DNA from: Tropicibacter alexandrii
Lineage (GTDB): Bacteria > Pseudomonadota > Alphaproteobacteria > Rhodobacterales > Rhodobacteraceae
DNA: 64,000 nucleotides
Assembly: GCF_003667315.2 (NCBI RefSeq)
Contig: NZ_RCTZ02000001.1
Location: forward strand, 372,001 to 436,000
Reading direction: 5' to 3'
Position numbers and translations under genes: made by a program. The notes beneath the pieces are model-generated. The model worked only from the letters and a program-made list of their open reading frames with translations, had not been told where the DNA came from and made no database searches. Below are positions 35,277 through 44,967 of this stretch, piece after piece; within the stretch, counting starts at the first letter, position 1; each line of letters begins with the position of its first letter.

Positions 35277-36146
35277 ATGGATATCAAAGACCGCATCGAC
35301 CCTCTGATCGAAGAGCGCGCACCTTGGCTTTTTGCGCCGCAGCTGCATGCCCGCTTGTCGCGCAAACTGCTGGACCGGGTGTTGGGGTATGAGCGCACGA
35401 TGGCCATCGGCAACATGGTCAAGGACCTGTCCGCCGACGAGATCATGCGCACCGTGGGCGAGATGCTGGCCCATGATGTGCAGATTTCTGGCCTGTCGAA
35501 CATCCCCAGCCACGGGGCGGCGCTGATTGTGGCGAACCATCCGACGGGGATCGCCGACGGGGTGATGCTGCACCACATGCTGCGCCCGGTGCGCAATGAC
35601 ACGTATTATTTTGCAAATCACGACATCATGCGCGTGCTGCCGCAATATGCGCAGATGATCGCGCCGGTGGAATGGCGGCAGGAGAAGCGGTCGCACGCGA
35701 AGATGCGCGAGACCATGGGCTACACGCGCAAGGCGGTGGAAGAGGGCCGGTTGGGGGTGATCTTCCCCTCTGGGCGGTTGGCGAAACGGCGCGGGCTGAG
35801 CCTGCATGAGCGCCCGTGGATGGCCTCGGCGGCGATGATCGCGCGCAAGTTCGACCTGCCGGTGATCCCGGTGAACATCCGCGCGCGCAATTCGGTGCTG
35901 TTCTACCTGTTCGACCTGATTCACCCGACCTTGCGGGACATCACCCTGTTCCACGAGACGTTGAACAAGGATCGGCAGCCCTATCGGATCACGGTTGGAG
36001 AGCCGATTTCTCCGTCGGCTTTGCCGGCGAAATCCGAGGACGGCATCGAGATGCTGCGCAAGGCAACGCTGGCGCTTGGCGGGCCGAAGGCACCTGCGGT
36101 GTCGTTGCTGGATGCCACGCGGCGGCCTTCTTGGATGAAGGCCTGA
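35277..36146 (+). CDS. Lysophospholipid acyltransferase family protein (PlsC-like)
   Basis: A 289-residue protein with the acyltransferase motif NHPTGIADG (NHx4D, about residues 84-90) and a later FPSGRL block. These are the catalytic and glycerol-phosphate binding motifs of the PlsC/LPLAT family. It lacks clear transmembrane helices, so it is probably a peripheral membrane enzyme. The exact acceptor (lysophosphatidate, ornithine lipid precursor or another) cannot be told. Monocistronic. Confidence 0.83.
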   Translation: MDIKDRIDPLIEERAPWLFAPQLHARLSRKLLDRVLGYERTMAIGNMVKDLSADEIMRTVGEMLAHDVQISGLSNIPSHGAALIVANHPTGIADGVMLHHMLRPVRNDTYYFANHDIMRVLPQYAQMIAPVEWRQEKRSHAKMRETMGYTRKAVEEGRLGVIFPSGRLAKRRGLSLHERPWMASAAMIARKFDLPVIPVNIRARNSVLFYLFDLIHPTLRDITLFHETLNKDRQPYRITVGEPISPSALPAKSEDGIEMLRKATLALGGPKAPAVSLLDATRRPSWMKA

Positions 36147-36170
36147 TTGACGGGATTGGCGTGTGGCGGA

Positions 36171-36302
36171 TTATTCCGCCGGGTGCTGATTGCGTTTGGC
36201 GAGCATCGCGTCGATGCGGCGGGTGTCGCGTTTCAGCCAGAGGATTCCGACGCCCACGACGGACAAGGCCACCAGCGGTATGGCGATTTCAAAGCCGGTC
36301 AT
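36171..36302 (-). CDS. Small single-pass membrane protein, 43 aa
   Basis: MTGFEIAIPLVALSVVGVGI is one hydrophobic helix, followed by a basic tail (WLKRDTRRIDAMLAKRN). The start lies inside the 3' end of the 85-aa membrane gene (14-base overlap), suggesting coupled translation. High proportion of G/C-ending codons. Function unknown; it may act with its neighbour. Confidence 0.55.
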   Translation of the reverse strand: MTGFEIAIPLVALSVVGVGILWLKRDTRRIDAMLAKRNQHPAE

Positions 36303-36546
36303 GCGCGTCCTCCCGAGTGTCTTCCTTGCGGAGCATGCCTAGAATATAGTGCGAAACGAGGTGCAATGCCAGCCCCGCGCTGCCCCAGCCTAGGGTCAGG
36401 GCATTAACAGAGAGTGTGCCTTCGGTCATCGGGCGCAGGATGGCGAAGCCGATCAGGCCCAGGGACACCGCGTTCGCGAACCCCGCCAGCAGCTTGACCC
36501 GCTCATTGTGGATGAGCAGCGTGTCGCGCAGGCGGGGGCCGCTCAT
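36289..36546 (-). CDS. Small membrane protein, 85 aa
   Basis: It contains two hydrophobic segments (VKLLAGFANAVSLGLIGFAI and LGWGSAGLALHLVSHYILGML) and short polar ends. It lies three bases after the gatB stop on the same strand, so it is likely co-transcribed with gatB and followed by the 43-aa protein. The LHxxSHYILG motif resembles small bacterial amino-acid transporter-like fragments, but no family is assigned. Confidence 0.65.
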   Translation of the reverse strand: MSGPRLRDTLLIHNERVKLLAGFANAVSLGLIGFAILRPMTEGTLSVNALTLGWGSAGLALHLVSHYILGMLRKEDTREDAHDRL

Positions 36547-36549
36547 GGG

Positions 36550-38064
36550 TTACAGGCCCAGCTTGGCCGCCACGATGTCGTTCACGGCCTTGGGGTTGGC
36601 CTTGCCGCCCGTGGCCTTCATCACTTGACCGACAAACCAGCCCGCCAGCTTGGGGTTCTGCTTGGCCTTTTCGACCTGCGCGGGGTTGGCGGCGATGATC
36701 TCGTCCACCGCTGTCTCGATCGCGCCGGTATCGGTGACCTGCTTCATGCCGCGCGCCTCGGCGATCTCTTCGGGGTTGCCGCCCTCCGTATAGACGATCT
36801 CGAAGAGGTCCTTGGCCATCTTGCCGGAAATGGTGTCGGCCTTGATCAGCTTGATGATCCCCGCCAGTTGCGCAGGGCTGACGGGGCTGTCGGTGATGTC
36901 GCAATCGTCCTTTTTCAGACGACCGAAGAGTTCGTTGATGACCCAGTTGGCGGACAGCTTGCCGTCGTCGGCTTGCGTCACGACCTGCTCGAAATAGGCG
37001 GCGTTCACCACCTCGGCGGTCAGGACGTTGGCATCGTATTCCGACAGGCCGAAATCCTTGACGAAGCGCGCCTTCTTCTCATCCGGCAGTTCCGGCAGGG
37101 AGGCCGCGATATCATCGACCCAAGCCTGTTCGATTTCCAGCGGCAGCAGGTCGGGGCACGGGAAGTAGCGGTAATCATGCGCCTCTTCCTTGGAGCGCAT
37201 CGAGCGGGTTTCGTTCTTGTCCGGGTCGTAGAGGCGGGTTTCCTGATCGACTTTGCCACCGCCCTCGACGATCTGGATCTGGCGGCGCGCTTCGTATTCA
37301 ATCGCCATCTGGATGAAGCGCATGGAGTTCATGTTCTTGATCTCGCAGCGCGTGCCGAGATGGCTGAAATCCTGCGTCTCCATGTATTTTTCATACTGGC
37401 CGGGGCGGCAGATCGAGACGTTCACGTCCGCGCGCAGGTTGCCGTTCTGCATGTTGCCGTCGCAGGTGCCGAGGTAGCGCAGGATCTGGCGGAGTTTGGC
37501 GATATAGGCGGCGGCCTCTTCGGGGCCACGGATGTCGGGGCGGCTGACGATCTCCATCAGGGCGACGCCGGTGCGGTTGAGATCGACGAAGGACATATGC
37601 GGGTCCATGTCGTGGATCGACTTGCCGGCGTCCTGTTCGACATGGATGCGCTCGATGCGGACCTTGCGGGCGATGCCCGGTTCCATGTCGACGATGATCT
37701 CGCCCTCGCCCACCAGAGGGTGGTAGAGCTGGCTGATCTGGTAGCCCTGCGGCAGGTCGGGGTAGAAATAGTTCTTGCGGTCGAAGGCAGAGGTCAGGTT
37801 GATCTCGGCCTTGAGGCCGAGCCCGGTGCGGACCGCCTGTTCGATGCAGTATTCGTTGATGACGGGCAGCATGCCGGGCATGGCGGCGTCGACGAAGGAG
37901 ACGTTGGAATTGGGCTCGGCGCCGAATTTGGTGGAGGCCCCGGAGAAGAGTTTGGCCTGCGAGGCCACCTGTGCGTGCACCTCCATCCCGATGACGAGTT
38001 CCCAGTCGTGCTTGGCCCCCGCGATGACCTTGGGCTTGGGGGTGTCGTATGTCAGATCCAGCAT
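36550..38064 (-). CDS. gatB: Aspartyl/glutamyl-tRNA amidotransferase subunit B
   Basis: Kinase/transamidase core subunit that converts Glu-tRNA-Gln (and Asp-tRNA-Asn) to the amide form with GatA and GatC. The 504 residues include [18 protein letters not shown] near the N terminus, [14 protein letters not shown], and the C-terminal YqeY/helical domain ending [13 protein letters not shown]. Two small membrane protein genes follow directly. Upstream are two GTAGG-type palindromes. Confidence 0.97.
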   Translation of the reverse strand: MLDLTYDTPKPKVIAGAKHDWELVIGMEVHAQVASQAKLFSGASTKFGAEPNSNVSFVDAAMPGMLPVINEYCIEQAVRTGLGLKAEINLTSAFDRKNYFYPDLPQGYQISQLYHPLVGEGEIIVDMEPGIARKVRIERIHVEQDAGKSIHDMDPHMSFVDLNRTGVALMEIVSRPDIRGPEEAAAYIAKLRQILRYLGTCDGNMQNGNLRADVNVSICRPGQYEKYMETQDFSHLGTRCEIKNMNSMRFIQMAIEYEARRQIQIVEGGGKVDQETRLYDPDKNETRSMRSKEEAHDYRYFPCPDLLPLEIEQAWVDDIAASLPELPDEKKARFVKDFGLSEYDANVLTAEVVNAAYFEQVVTQADDGKLSANWVINELFGRLKKDDCDITDSPVSPAQLAGIIKLIKADTISGKMAKDLFEIVYTEGGNPEEIAEARGMKQVTDTGAIETAVDEIIAANPAQVEKAKQNPKLAGWFVGQVMKATGGKANPKAVNDIVAAKLGL

Positions 38065-38138
38065 GGCCGCTCCTGTTTCAGGCTTGGCGCTGGTCTAATG
38101 CCAGTGGTCATGAGGGGCAAGACCCGCGATGACCGGAA

Positions 38139-38208
38139 GTAGGATGGGTGATCACCCATCCTACCCAGACCTCGCCGCGCATGTAGGATGGGTGATCACC
38201 CATCCTAC
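38139..38208. repeat. Two identical 26-bp GTAGG...TGATCA...CCTAC palindromes
   Basis: Perfect palindromes at 38139-38164 and 38183-38208, same sequence, separated by 18 bases, in the gap between gatB (start) and the 3' end of the next leftward gene. A one-mismatch copy lies at 10166-10191. Confidence 0.9.
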
Positions 38209-38216
38209 CTGAGGTC

Positions 38217-39485
38217 TCACTCCGCCTTGCGGATGCGCAGCCCGTCCTCGGTGAAGACCAGCCGACGCCCGGCTTCCAGCGGGGCGGCGTAATACTGCGC
38301 CAGCGTGGTGATCGCCCGCGCCTTGCCGCGCTTGATCTGGTCGGCCTCGTTCAGTTCAGCGGGGGTGGCGGTGCCGGGGATGGGCGCCTCGGCCCAGACC
38401 ATCGGGTGCAGTTCCCGCAGGTGGTCCTGCACGATCCAGCCAAAGCAGTCCGACAGCCGGTCGAAATCCCCGCGCGCCATGTCGGCCCGGACGATGGTCA
38501 GCCCGGCAAAGGCCGCCAGCCGGTTGGCCATATGCTGGTCGGGATGGCGGGCCAGCAATTCGTGCAGGCCTTCGACGAACAGCTCGATATCCATGCGCAT
38601 CAGCGCGCGGATGTCACGTTCGAGCGCGCCGATATAGACCAGCGCGTAGCCCGCCACGCCCCAGACGTCCCGGCACAGGCCCGACACGCGCCGGGCGTGG
38701 CTGTCCAGCACCTCCCATGTGCCAAAGCGCGACGGCAGCAGGTCACGGCCCAGCCCCATCAGCGCATCGGGATTGCCGGGCGAGAGCTCGATGTAATCCT
38801 CGTAATCGTCGGCCACGCGCTGCGAGGGGCGCGGATCGGTTTCCAGCACGTCGCAGCGCACCCCCGCCCAAAGCGGCGAATCGTGCTCGAACGGGTCGAA
38901 GCGGTCGACCAGCGCCGTGGCGGCGCACATGTGCCAGTCATGCGCATCGCGCCGTTGCGGTGCCAACTGGCCGGGCAGCGAGGCACCGCGCCACGCCTGC
39001 GCGGTGTCCACATGGGCGCGCGCCACCACATAGGCTAAAGCCGGGCAGTCCGGGGTCTCTTCGAGCACCACCTCCAGTGCGGCCAGCACCGCGCGGGCCG
39101 TCGCGGGTTCGCCCCGCGCCACCGCGTTCGAGGCGGCCCCCACCACGTCGGCGCGCGCACCTTCCGCCAGCAAGCTGGCTGCGGGCGTCAGTCCGGGGGT
39201 CATGACGCGCCCGGTATCGGCGGCGCGAATCTCGCGCGCGAGCTCGTCCCAGGCGTCTTGGCGCGCAAGGAAGCGGCCGCGGGCGCGGAACGTGTCGCGC
39301 GCCTCCTGCTCGGGGGCGGGATCGCATAGCGGGATCTCGACCCGCGGGCGCAGGGGCGGCACGGCGGTCCGGTCCTCGGCCCGCGACAGGCGGCCCGCCG
39401 GCACGCCGGACGGCTGGACGGGGCGCAAGGCCCCTCTGGAAAAGGAAAATCGGGACATTCCGGGAAGACGCTCAGACATCGACAT
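38217..39485 (-). CDS. Conserved hypothetical protein, helical, 422 aa
   Basis: Soluble, Ala/Arg/Asp-rich and predicted mostly helical. It has a proline-rich start (GALRPVQPSGVPAGRLS) and a long region reminiscent of degenerate tetratricopeptide repeats (ALAALEVVLEETPDCPALAYVVARAH-like helices, shown here only in outline). ATG 39485 (MSMSERLPG) is chosen; 39479 is an alternative. No signal peptide. Divergent from the transglycosylase-like gene. Function unknown. Confidence 0.65.
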   Translation of the reverse strand: MSMSERLPGMSRFSFSRGALRPVQPSGVPAGRLSRAEDRTAVPPLRPRVEIPLCDPAPEQEARDTFRARGRFLARQDAWDELAREIRAADTGRVMTPGLTPAASLLAEGARADVVGAASNAVARGEPATARAVLAALEVVLEETPDCPALAYVVARAHVDTAQAWRGASLPGQLAPQRRDAHDWHMCAATALVDRFDPFEHDSPLWAGVRCDVLETDPRPSQRVADDYEDYIELSPGNPDALMGLGRDLLPSRFGTWEVLDSHARRVSGLCRDVWGVAGYALVYIGALERDIRALMRMDIELFVEGLHELLARHPDQHMANRLAAFAGLTIVRADMARGDFDRLSDCFGWIVQDHLRELHPMVWAEAPIPGTATPAELNEADQIKRGKARAITTLAQYYAAPLEAGRRLVFTEDGLRIRKAE

Positions 39486-39663
39486 GCCGCCAATTTGCCG
39501 GGGCTTTACGGCCAAATCGCGGCAGGATACGGATAAGGCCCGGGCGTCTCGCGGACCATTGCGCGACGCTCGGCGGCAAACTGCAAACGCTGCGTTGACC
39601 TGCGCGCGACAATCCGCCGAGCCAGACAGATTCGGGGCGTTGAATTCTTGCGCGATCCGGGTC

Positions 39664-40449
39664 ATGTTACGCGCCATGTTGCGTGTAGCTGCCATATTCA
39701 CGCTTCTTGCCACGACGGCCTGGGCCAACCCGGTGCCCACCCCCAAGGAGGCCGCTGCGGCCCCCGAGGCCCCAATCGTGAGCGAGCAAGCCGTGACCGT
39801 CTCGCTTCGCCCCTCGGCGCGGCAGATGACGATTCCCGAAGCGCGCTGGGGAGAGGACAAGGCCAGATGGAGCCTTGCGATCCTGTCCAGCCTGCGATCC
39901 CATGCCCATGGCCTGCCGGATATCGTGCCGCGCGATATCGCGGAATACTGCCCGGCCTACCCCACCGCCTCGCGCGAGGATCGCGAGGCGTTCTGGGTGG
40001 GGCTCGTGTCCTCGCTCGCGTGGCACGAAAGCACCCACCGTCCGACGGCGGTGGGCGGCGGTGGGCGCTGGTACGGCCTGACCCAAATCTATCCGCCGAC
40101 GGCGAAGCTGTACCGCTGCAAGGCGCGCACCGGGGCCGCGTTGAAGGACCCGGAAGACAACCTGTCCTGCGCGATGCGGATCATGGCGGTGACGGTGCCG
40201 CGCGACGGCGTGATCAGCCGCTCGATGCGGGGGGTCGCCGCCGATTGGGGCCCGTTCCATTCGTCGCGCAAGCGCAACGACATCAAGGCTTGGGTCAAGG
40301 AGCAGGACTATTGCAAGGGGCTGTCGCGCTCGTTGCGTCCAGTGGCGCGGCCCGTGGACCTGCTGCCCGAAACCGATCCGCCGACGGTGATGGCGGCGGG
40401 CCACCGCGCGCCGATCGACCCGATCATCGCCTCGCGGTCCGAGAACTGA
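39664..40449 (+). CDS. Secreted lytic transglycosylase-like (SLT domain) protein
   Basis: A signal peptide (MLRAMLRVAAIFTLLATTAWA) precedes a domain with WHESTHRPTAVGGGGRWYGLTQIYPPTAKLY, in which the Glu of HES is the expected catalytic acid and YGLTQI is the SLT motif. It likely cleaves or binds periplasmic peptidoglycan. Length is 261 residues. Two in-frame starts (39664 and 39676) both give a signal peptide; no strong ribosome binding site is seen. Proline-rich C terminus. Confidence 0.8.
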   Translation: MLRAMLRVAAIFTLLATTAWANPVPTPKEAAAAPEAPIVSEQAVTVSLRPSARQMTIPEARWGEDKARWSLAILSSLRSHAHGLPDIVPRDIAEYCPAYPTASREDREAFWVGLVSSLAWHESTHRPTAVGGGGRWYGLTQIYPPTAKLYRCKARTGAALKDPEDNLSCAMRIMAVTVPRDGVISRSMRGVAADWGPFHSSRKRNDIKAWVKEQDYCKGLSRSLRPVARPVDLLPETDPPTVMAAGHRAPIDPIIASRSEN

Positions 40450-40517
40450 TCCAAGACGGGGGCGCGGGGGTCAGACCCGCGCCACGGACCGTCTGCGCAC
40501 GCCGTGGCCGGTCCCGA

Positions 40518-41159
40518 TCAGTTCGGCAACCCGGTCCGCGCCCATTGCTCGATCAGCGAGACCAAGCCGCCGACGATCTCGGCGGCGGCGCCATCTTGCC
40601 CCCCGACCTGCTCGCCATACCGTGCAAGCACGGATTTGAAGGTGTCCTCGTCGGTTTCATAAAGATATGTCAGTTCGTTGAGCGCGAACACCGTGGTGCG
40701 CAGGATATCGACCTGTAGCGCCTGCCCGTCGGTCTGGGCGCGCAGTTGCGCCGGATACGGCACCAGCGGCACCCCGTCCTCGTCATTGGGCAAGTGCCGG
40801 TCCAACCGGCGCTGGAACCCGTTCGCACAATAGACGACGTGGAACAGGCGCTCGGCCACGGGCACCCGAAGGATGAACTCACCGCTGGCGCTGTCGGATT
40901 GCACCGTGTCCAGCGGCAAGGTCCCGAATTCGGGGCAATCCGCGCCGGACGATGTCTGGTTCGCCGGTCGCCACGCCGTCACCTCGGCATAGACGGGCGC
41001 GCGGCTCGTCCGCTCGACGACACGTCCCGGATGGGTGTTGTCGGCCCACGCCGCGCCCGGCCCACCACCTGCCGCACAGGCCAGCGCCAGCGCCGCCATG
41101 CCCGTAAGCCGCAACGCCCGCGTCAGCCGCGCGTCAACCGAAAAACCCCGATAAGCCAT
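40518..41159 (-). CDS. Secreted hypothetical protein, 213 aa
   Basis: N-terminal basic region and hydrophobic stretch (MAALALACAAGGGPGAAWA) resembling a signal peptide. The mature part of about 170 residues holds two cysteines (GADCPEF, VVYCANGF) and the pattern GEFILRVPVAERLFHVVY, suggesting a carboxypeptidase-regulatory-like beta sandwich. The 5' end overlaps the preceding gene by 37 bases; starting at the internal ATG (41099) would remove the overlap. No family assigned. Confidence 0.6.
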   Translation of the reverse strand: MAYRGFSVDARLTRALRLTGMAALALACAAGGGPGAAWADNTHPGRVVERTSRAPVYAEVTAWRPANQTSSGADCPEFGTLPLDTVQSDSASGEFILRVPVAERLFHVVYCANGFQRRLDRHLPNDEDGVPLVPYPAQLRAQTDGQALQVDILRTTVFALNELTYLYETDEDTFKSVLARYGEQVGGQDGAAAEIVGGLVSLIEQWARTGLPN

Positions 41160-41809
41160 GTCAAAACCCCCATGATGAAAATCAGCACGTAGCGATTGCG
41201 CAGCCCGGTTTCGGTGTACGGCCCGCTGACCGACCCGGTGCTTGTCAGCCCGAGGGTCGAGATCGGGTCCGCGCCGTCACAGGTGATCGTGAACGATTGC
41301 GGCGCGACGAAACCGTGGATCAACACGGTCCGGTCCGGCTGCTCCCAATCGGTGTCCGTGGTCTGCACGCCTTCGCCGTCATAGTCGCAGGTGACCGGGT
41401 TGGCAGGCAAGGGCAGCGAGATTTGGTCGGCCTCGACCCATGCGGCTCGCAGCACCAGTATCTGTGCCCCCGCCTCGCCGCCCTGGCTTTCCACGAGCAC
41501 GAGGCGCGCGGTCAGGATCGCCGCCAGCCCGGCCGACACGACAGCGGCCAGAAGGAGCACAAGCAGACCCCGGCTGCGCTTGCCCCTGCCTTCCGGCGGG
41601 GAGCCTTTGGACAGCACGAACCCGACGGGTCGCGCCTTGCCCGCAGGCTTCAGCCACTGCGCCAGCAACAGTTGCAGCACTATGGCGAGGATCAACATGG
41701 CGACCAGCCGCGGCGTGAGCCCCATCGTGACGAAGTTCTGCCACGTGACAGCCACAGAGGCCAAGACCGCCCCCGGAACACCAACATATTTCAACAGGGT
41801 ATCGGTCAT
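41123..41809 (-). CDS. Hypothetical membrane protein with periplasmic domain, 228 aa
   Basis: Starts MTDTLLKYVGVPGAVLAS. Hydrophobic segments lie near residues 8-27, 35-55 and 75-100 and at the C terminus (YVLIFIMGVLTWLIGVF). Between the last two is a periplasmic domain of about 95 residues with two cysteines (PVTCDYDGEG and FTITCDGAD). It overlaps the following secreted protein gene, so the two probably work together. No family assigned. Confidence 0.65.
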   Translation of the reverse strand: MTDTLLKYVGVPGAVLASVAVTWQNFVTMGLTPRLVAMLILAIVLQLLLAQWLKPAGKARPVGFVLSKGSPPEGRGKRSRGLLVLLLAAVVSAGLAAILTARLVLVESQGGEAGAQILVLRAAWVEADQISLPLPANPVTCDYDGEGVQTTDTDWEQPDRTVLIHGFVAPQSFTITCDGADPISTLGLTSTGSVSGPYTETGLRNRYVLIFIMGVLTWLIGVFRLTRG

Positions 41810-41904
41810 AGGTACCGTGTCTCGGGTCAAATCACTCAATCGCAATGCCTGTATGAGACCGTCCAAACAACCCTGAGTCAAGCCTGCGCCCACCCGGCAA
41901 AGGA

Positions 41905-41930
41905 AAAGGGGCGCCGTCGCCGACGCCCCT
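41905..41930 (-). terminator. Intrinsic terminator after the SPOR/trypsin-fold gene
   Basis: On the minus strand GGGGCG-TCGGCGACGG-CGCCCC is followed by TTTTCC, 33 bases after the stop codon at 41963. Confidence 0.8.
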
Positions 41931-41962
41931 TGCGGATCGAAATCAGATTGGTGCGGCCCGGC

Positions 41963-43795
41963 TTATTCCCAGCAGCTGACCAGCACGGTCATGTCCGAGG
42001 CCAACGCCGTCAGGTCCTCAGGTGCCATGATGCCCCCGGCCCCGCGTGCCACCGGCTGGATGCCGTTGTCGCGCAGCCAGTCCAGAACCATTTTCCCGGA
42101 CACCGAGAAACTGACCTGCTCCGGCAGCCTGCGCCCGGCCGGGTCCTGCCGCGGGAGCAGCATCCCCATGACCGTGCCGCCCTCGTCGAAGACCGGACCG
42201 CCGGTATCGCCGGGCAGCGAGGCCAGCGCGAGGCGGTTCAGTTCCGGCTCGCCGCCTAGCCCCTTGAGGTCCTCCAGCGTGCCGAAGGTCAGCGTCGGCG
42301 CGGTCAGAACGCCGCCAAAGGAATAGCCCGCAACCGCCACCTCGGATTGCAGACGCGGCGCATCGGCGCGGAACTGCGCCACGCGGCGCGGCGCAACGCC
42401 GTCCTGCGGCACGAGGATCGCCAGACCAAGGTTCGGTTCGGTCGCCAGCACGCGCGCATCATAGGCCCCGTTCAGCGTGACCCGGTCACATTGCGCCACC
42501 GTCTCGGCCGAGGTCAGCACCGTGCCGCGCCCCTCGACGAAAAAGCCCGACGCGTTGATCTTGGGCGTGCGGATTTCCAGCCCCGAGACAAGATCGACCG
42601 CCTGCCCCTCATCCGTGACCATCGCCGGGTCGAGCACGCCCTCGATCCGGGTAAAGCTCTCCTGCATGCGGTCAAGGATACGCGTCCGGCGGTCCTCGTC
42701 CCCTGCGGGCCAGACAAGGGTGAAGCCCTTGATCTCGCCGCCGCGCAGCGAGACCTGCGTGTGGCTGACGATGCGGTCATTGCTGCCGGTCAGGGTAAAG
42801 CCGTTGGCATCGCGGTCGCGCTCGCCCTCGACCGGCACGATCTTGAGCGTCTGCATGATCTCGTAGAGGCCGTTCATCGTGCGGCGGTCGCCGGGCTGCG
42901 AGATCAGCAGCAGCTGCGCGCCCTCGACCACGCCGGTGCCGTCGAACAGCGCAAAGGGTGCCTCGTAGCGGTCGAAGGCCACCGCGCCGGTCGGTATCTC
43001 CATCTCGATGCCGGTGCGGGCATCGGTGACCACGCGCATCTCCATCCCGTCGAAGACGGCGTTGTATTGGCGCAGCAATTCGGCGCGCTGGCGGGTGGTC
43101 AACACGCCCGTCACCTCAAAGCCGTTCTCTTCCTGCCAACCGGCCATCGAACGCCGGGTGCCGGGACCGAAGGCGCCATCGATGCGGCCCTGATAGAACC
43201 CCGCCCATTGCAGGGCGATCTGCAATTCATCACGCTCGGCGCGGTTCAGCTGGCGCTCGGAGGCGCGCGCCTCGCGCTCGGTCTCTTCGGGTTCGGGTTC
43301 GGGTTCCGGCGCGGGGGCCACGGTCTGGGCCTGAGCCAGTTGTTCGGCAACCGCCTCGGGGGCGACCTCGGCCACGACCGGCGCGTCGGGCAGCGGAGCG
43401 GGCTCCGGCTCGGCCTGCGCGATGGCGGCGTCGGGGGCCTCCGGGTCGGCGGCGGCACCGCGCGCCGCCTGCGCGCCGACCGGCCAGAACTGCTGTCCAT
43501 AGGCCTGACCGCTTTCGATATAGCTGTCCGCCGGGATCAGGCGCTGGTTCAGCAGCGAGCCGAGCATCTCCTGCGCCTCGTCGCGGCTGTAGGGCCCAAG
43601 CGCCACGCCGTACCAGCCACCGCCCAGCGAGAACCCGTTCACGTCGGCGAGGGTCTCGGACAAGGTGCGCACGCTGTCCTGCGCACCGGCCAGACTGGTG
43701 CGGGCTTCGACCTGAATGTAGACGTCTTCGGTCTGGGCAAAGGCACTGTTGGCAATCACAAACGCGGCGGTGAGGGCAATGAACGTGTTCTTCAT
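41963..43795 (-). CDS. Secreted SPOR + peptidoglycan-binding + trypsin-fold protein, catalytic triad lost
   Basis: A 610-residue protein: signal peptide (about 1-20, ending AFAQ); SPOR-like domain (about 25-95, VYIQVEARTSLAGAQ ... GVALGPYSRDEAQ); a Pro/Glu/Ala linker; a PG_binding_1 domain (about 185-245, LQIALQWAGFYQGRIDGAFGPGTR); then a region of unknown fold and a C-terminal trypsin-like domain. In the last domain the residues expected as His, Asp and Ser are Glu431 (VLTSAETVAQC), Gly457 (NLGLAIL) and Thr531 (GDTGGPV). It is therefore probably an inactive protease that binds cell wall. A terminator follows. Confidence 0.82.
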   Translation of the reverse strand: MKNTFIALTAAFVIANSAFAQTEDVYIQVEARTSLAGAQDSVRTLSETLADVNGFSLGGGWYGVALGPYSRDEAQEMLGSLLNQRLIPADSYIESGQAYGQQFWPVGAQAARGAAADPEAPDAAIAQAEPEPAPLPDAPVVAEVAPEAVAEQLAQAQTVAPAPEPEPEPEETEREARASERQLNRAERDELQIALQWAGFYQGRIDGAFGPGTRRSMAGWQEENGFEVTGVLTTRQRAELLRQYNAVFDGMEMRVVTDARTGIEMEIPTGAVAFDRYEAPFALFDGTGVVEGAQLLLISQPGDRRTMNGLYEIMQTLKIVPVEGERDRDANGFTLTGSNDRIVSHTQVSLRGGEIKGFTLVWPAGDEDRRTRILDRMQESFTRIEGVLDPAMVTDEGQAVDLVSGLEIRTPKINASGFFVEGRGTVLTSAETVAQCDRVTLNGAYDARVLATEPNLGLAILVPQDGVAPRRVAQFRADAPRLQSEVAVAGYSFGGVLTAPTLTFGTLEDLKGLGGEPELNRLALASLPGDTGGPVFDEGGTVMGMLLPRQDPAGRRLPEQVSFSVSGKMVLDWLRDNGIQPVARGAGGIMAPEDLTALASDMTVLVSCWE

Positions 43796-44037
43796 GTGTG
43801 AAATGCGACCTTTTCGAGGGTACTGCTGGACGTATCCGGCCCATTCTTAACAGAAAGTTAGACCGTGGCGAGGCCCTTTTACCCTGCCTTGACATGACAA
43901 TCCGTTGACCTTGCACCCCCGCCGTGACGGTCGCCGCAAAGGGGCGCTGGCCGGTTGCCGCAGAGGGACACAGGCAGGTTGACCCTGCCGCCGCCTGCGC
44001 CTAATTCAGGCGCGAGACGTGACACCGGAGGTCCATC

Positions 44038-44967
44038 ATGGCCGAGACGCTGCCGAAACCGCGCAGTTTCCAGGAAATCATCCTGCGCCTTCAGGGCTAC
44101 TGGGCGGCCAAGGGCTGTGCGGTGCTGCAACCCTACGACATGGAGGTCGGCGCGGGCACGTTCCATCCGGCTACCACCCTGCGCGCGCTGGGGTCGAAAT
44201 CTTGGGCGGCGGCTTATGTTCAGCCCTCGCGCCGCCCCACCGACGGGCGCTATGGCGAGAACCCCAACCGCCTGCAGCATTACTACCAGTACCAAGTGCT
44301 GATCAAACCCTCGCCCCCCGATCTGCAAGAGCTGTATCTGGGCAGCCTCGAGGCCATCGGCATCGACATGGCCCTGCATGACGTGCGCTTTGTCGAGGAT
44401 GACTGGGAAAGCCCGACGCTGGGCGCTTGGGGTCTGGGCTGGGAGGTCTGGTGCGACGGCATGGAAGTCTCGCAATTCACCTATTTCCAGCAGGTTGGCG
44501 GGCATGACTGCACGCCCGTGTCCGGCGAGCTGACCTATGGTCTGGAACGTCTGGCCATGTATGTGCTGGGGGTCGATCACGTGATGGACATGCCCTATAA
44601 CGACCCGCAAGCGCCGATTGCGCTGAAATATGGCGATGTCTTCCGCCAGACCGAGCAGGAATATTCCCGCTGGAATTTCGACGTGGCCGACACCGAGGTG
44701 CTCTTGCGCCATTTCGAGGAGGCCGAAGCGGAATGCGCCCGCATCCTCGCCGAGCCGCATGAGGACCCCAAAACCGGCAAGCGCATCGTCATGGCGCATC
44801 CAGCCTATGACCAGACGATCAAGGCGAGCCATATCTTCAACCTGCTCGACGCGCGGGGCGTGATTTCCGTCACCGAACGGCAGGCCTATATCGGGCGCGT
44901 GCGGGCCTTGGCCAAGATGTGCGCCGATGCCTTCGTGCAGACCGATGCCGGGGGGTATGTCGCGTGA
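44038..44967 (+). CDS. glyQ: Glycine--tRNA ligase alpha subunit
   Basis: Class II catalytic subunit of the bacterial alpha2beta2 GlyRS. The 309 residues include the hallmark [24 protein letters not shown] and [30 protein letters not shown] lies 6 bases before the ATG. It overlaps the next gene by 4 bases and starts a rightward group that ends in glyS. Confidence 0.98.
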   Translation: MAETLPKPRSFQEIILRLQGYWAAKGCAVLQPYDMEVGAGTFHPATTLRALGSKSWAAAYVQPSRRPTDGRYGENPNRLQHYYQYQVLIKPSPPDLQELYLGSLEAIGIDMALHDVRFVEDDWESPTLGAWGLGWEVWCDGMEVSQFTYFQQVGGHDCTPVSGELTYGLERLAMYVLGVDHVMDMPYNDPQAPIALKYGDVFRQTEQEYSRWNFDVADTEVLLRHFEEAEAECARILAEPHEDPKTGKRIVMAHPAYDQTIKASHIFNLLDARGVISVTERQAYIGRVRALAKMCADAFVQTDAGGYVA

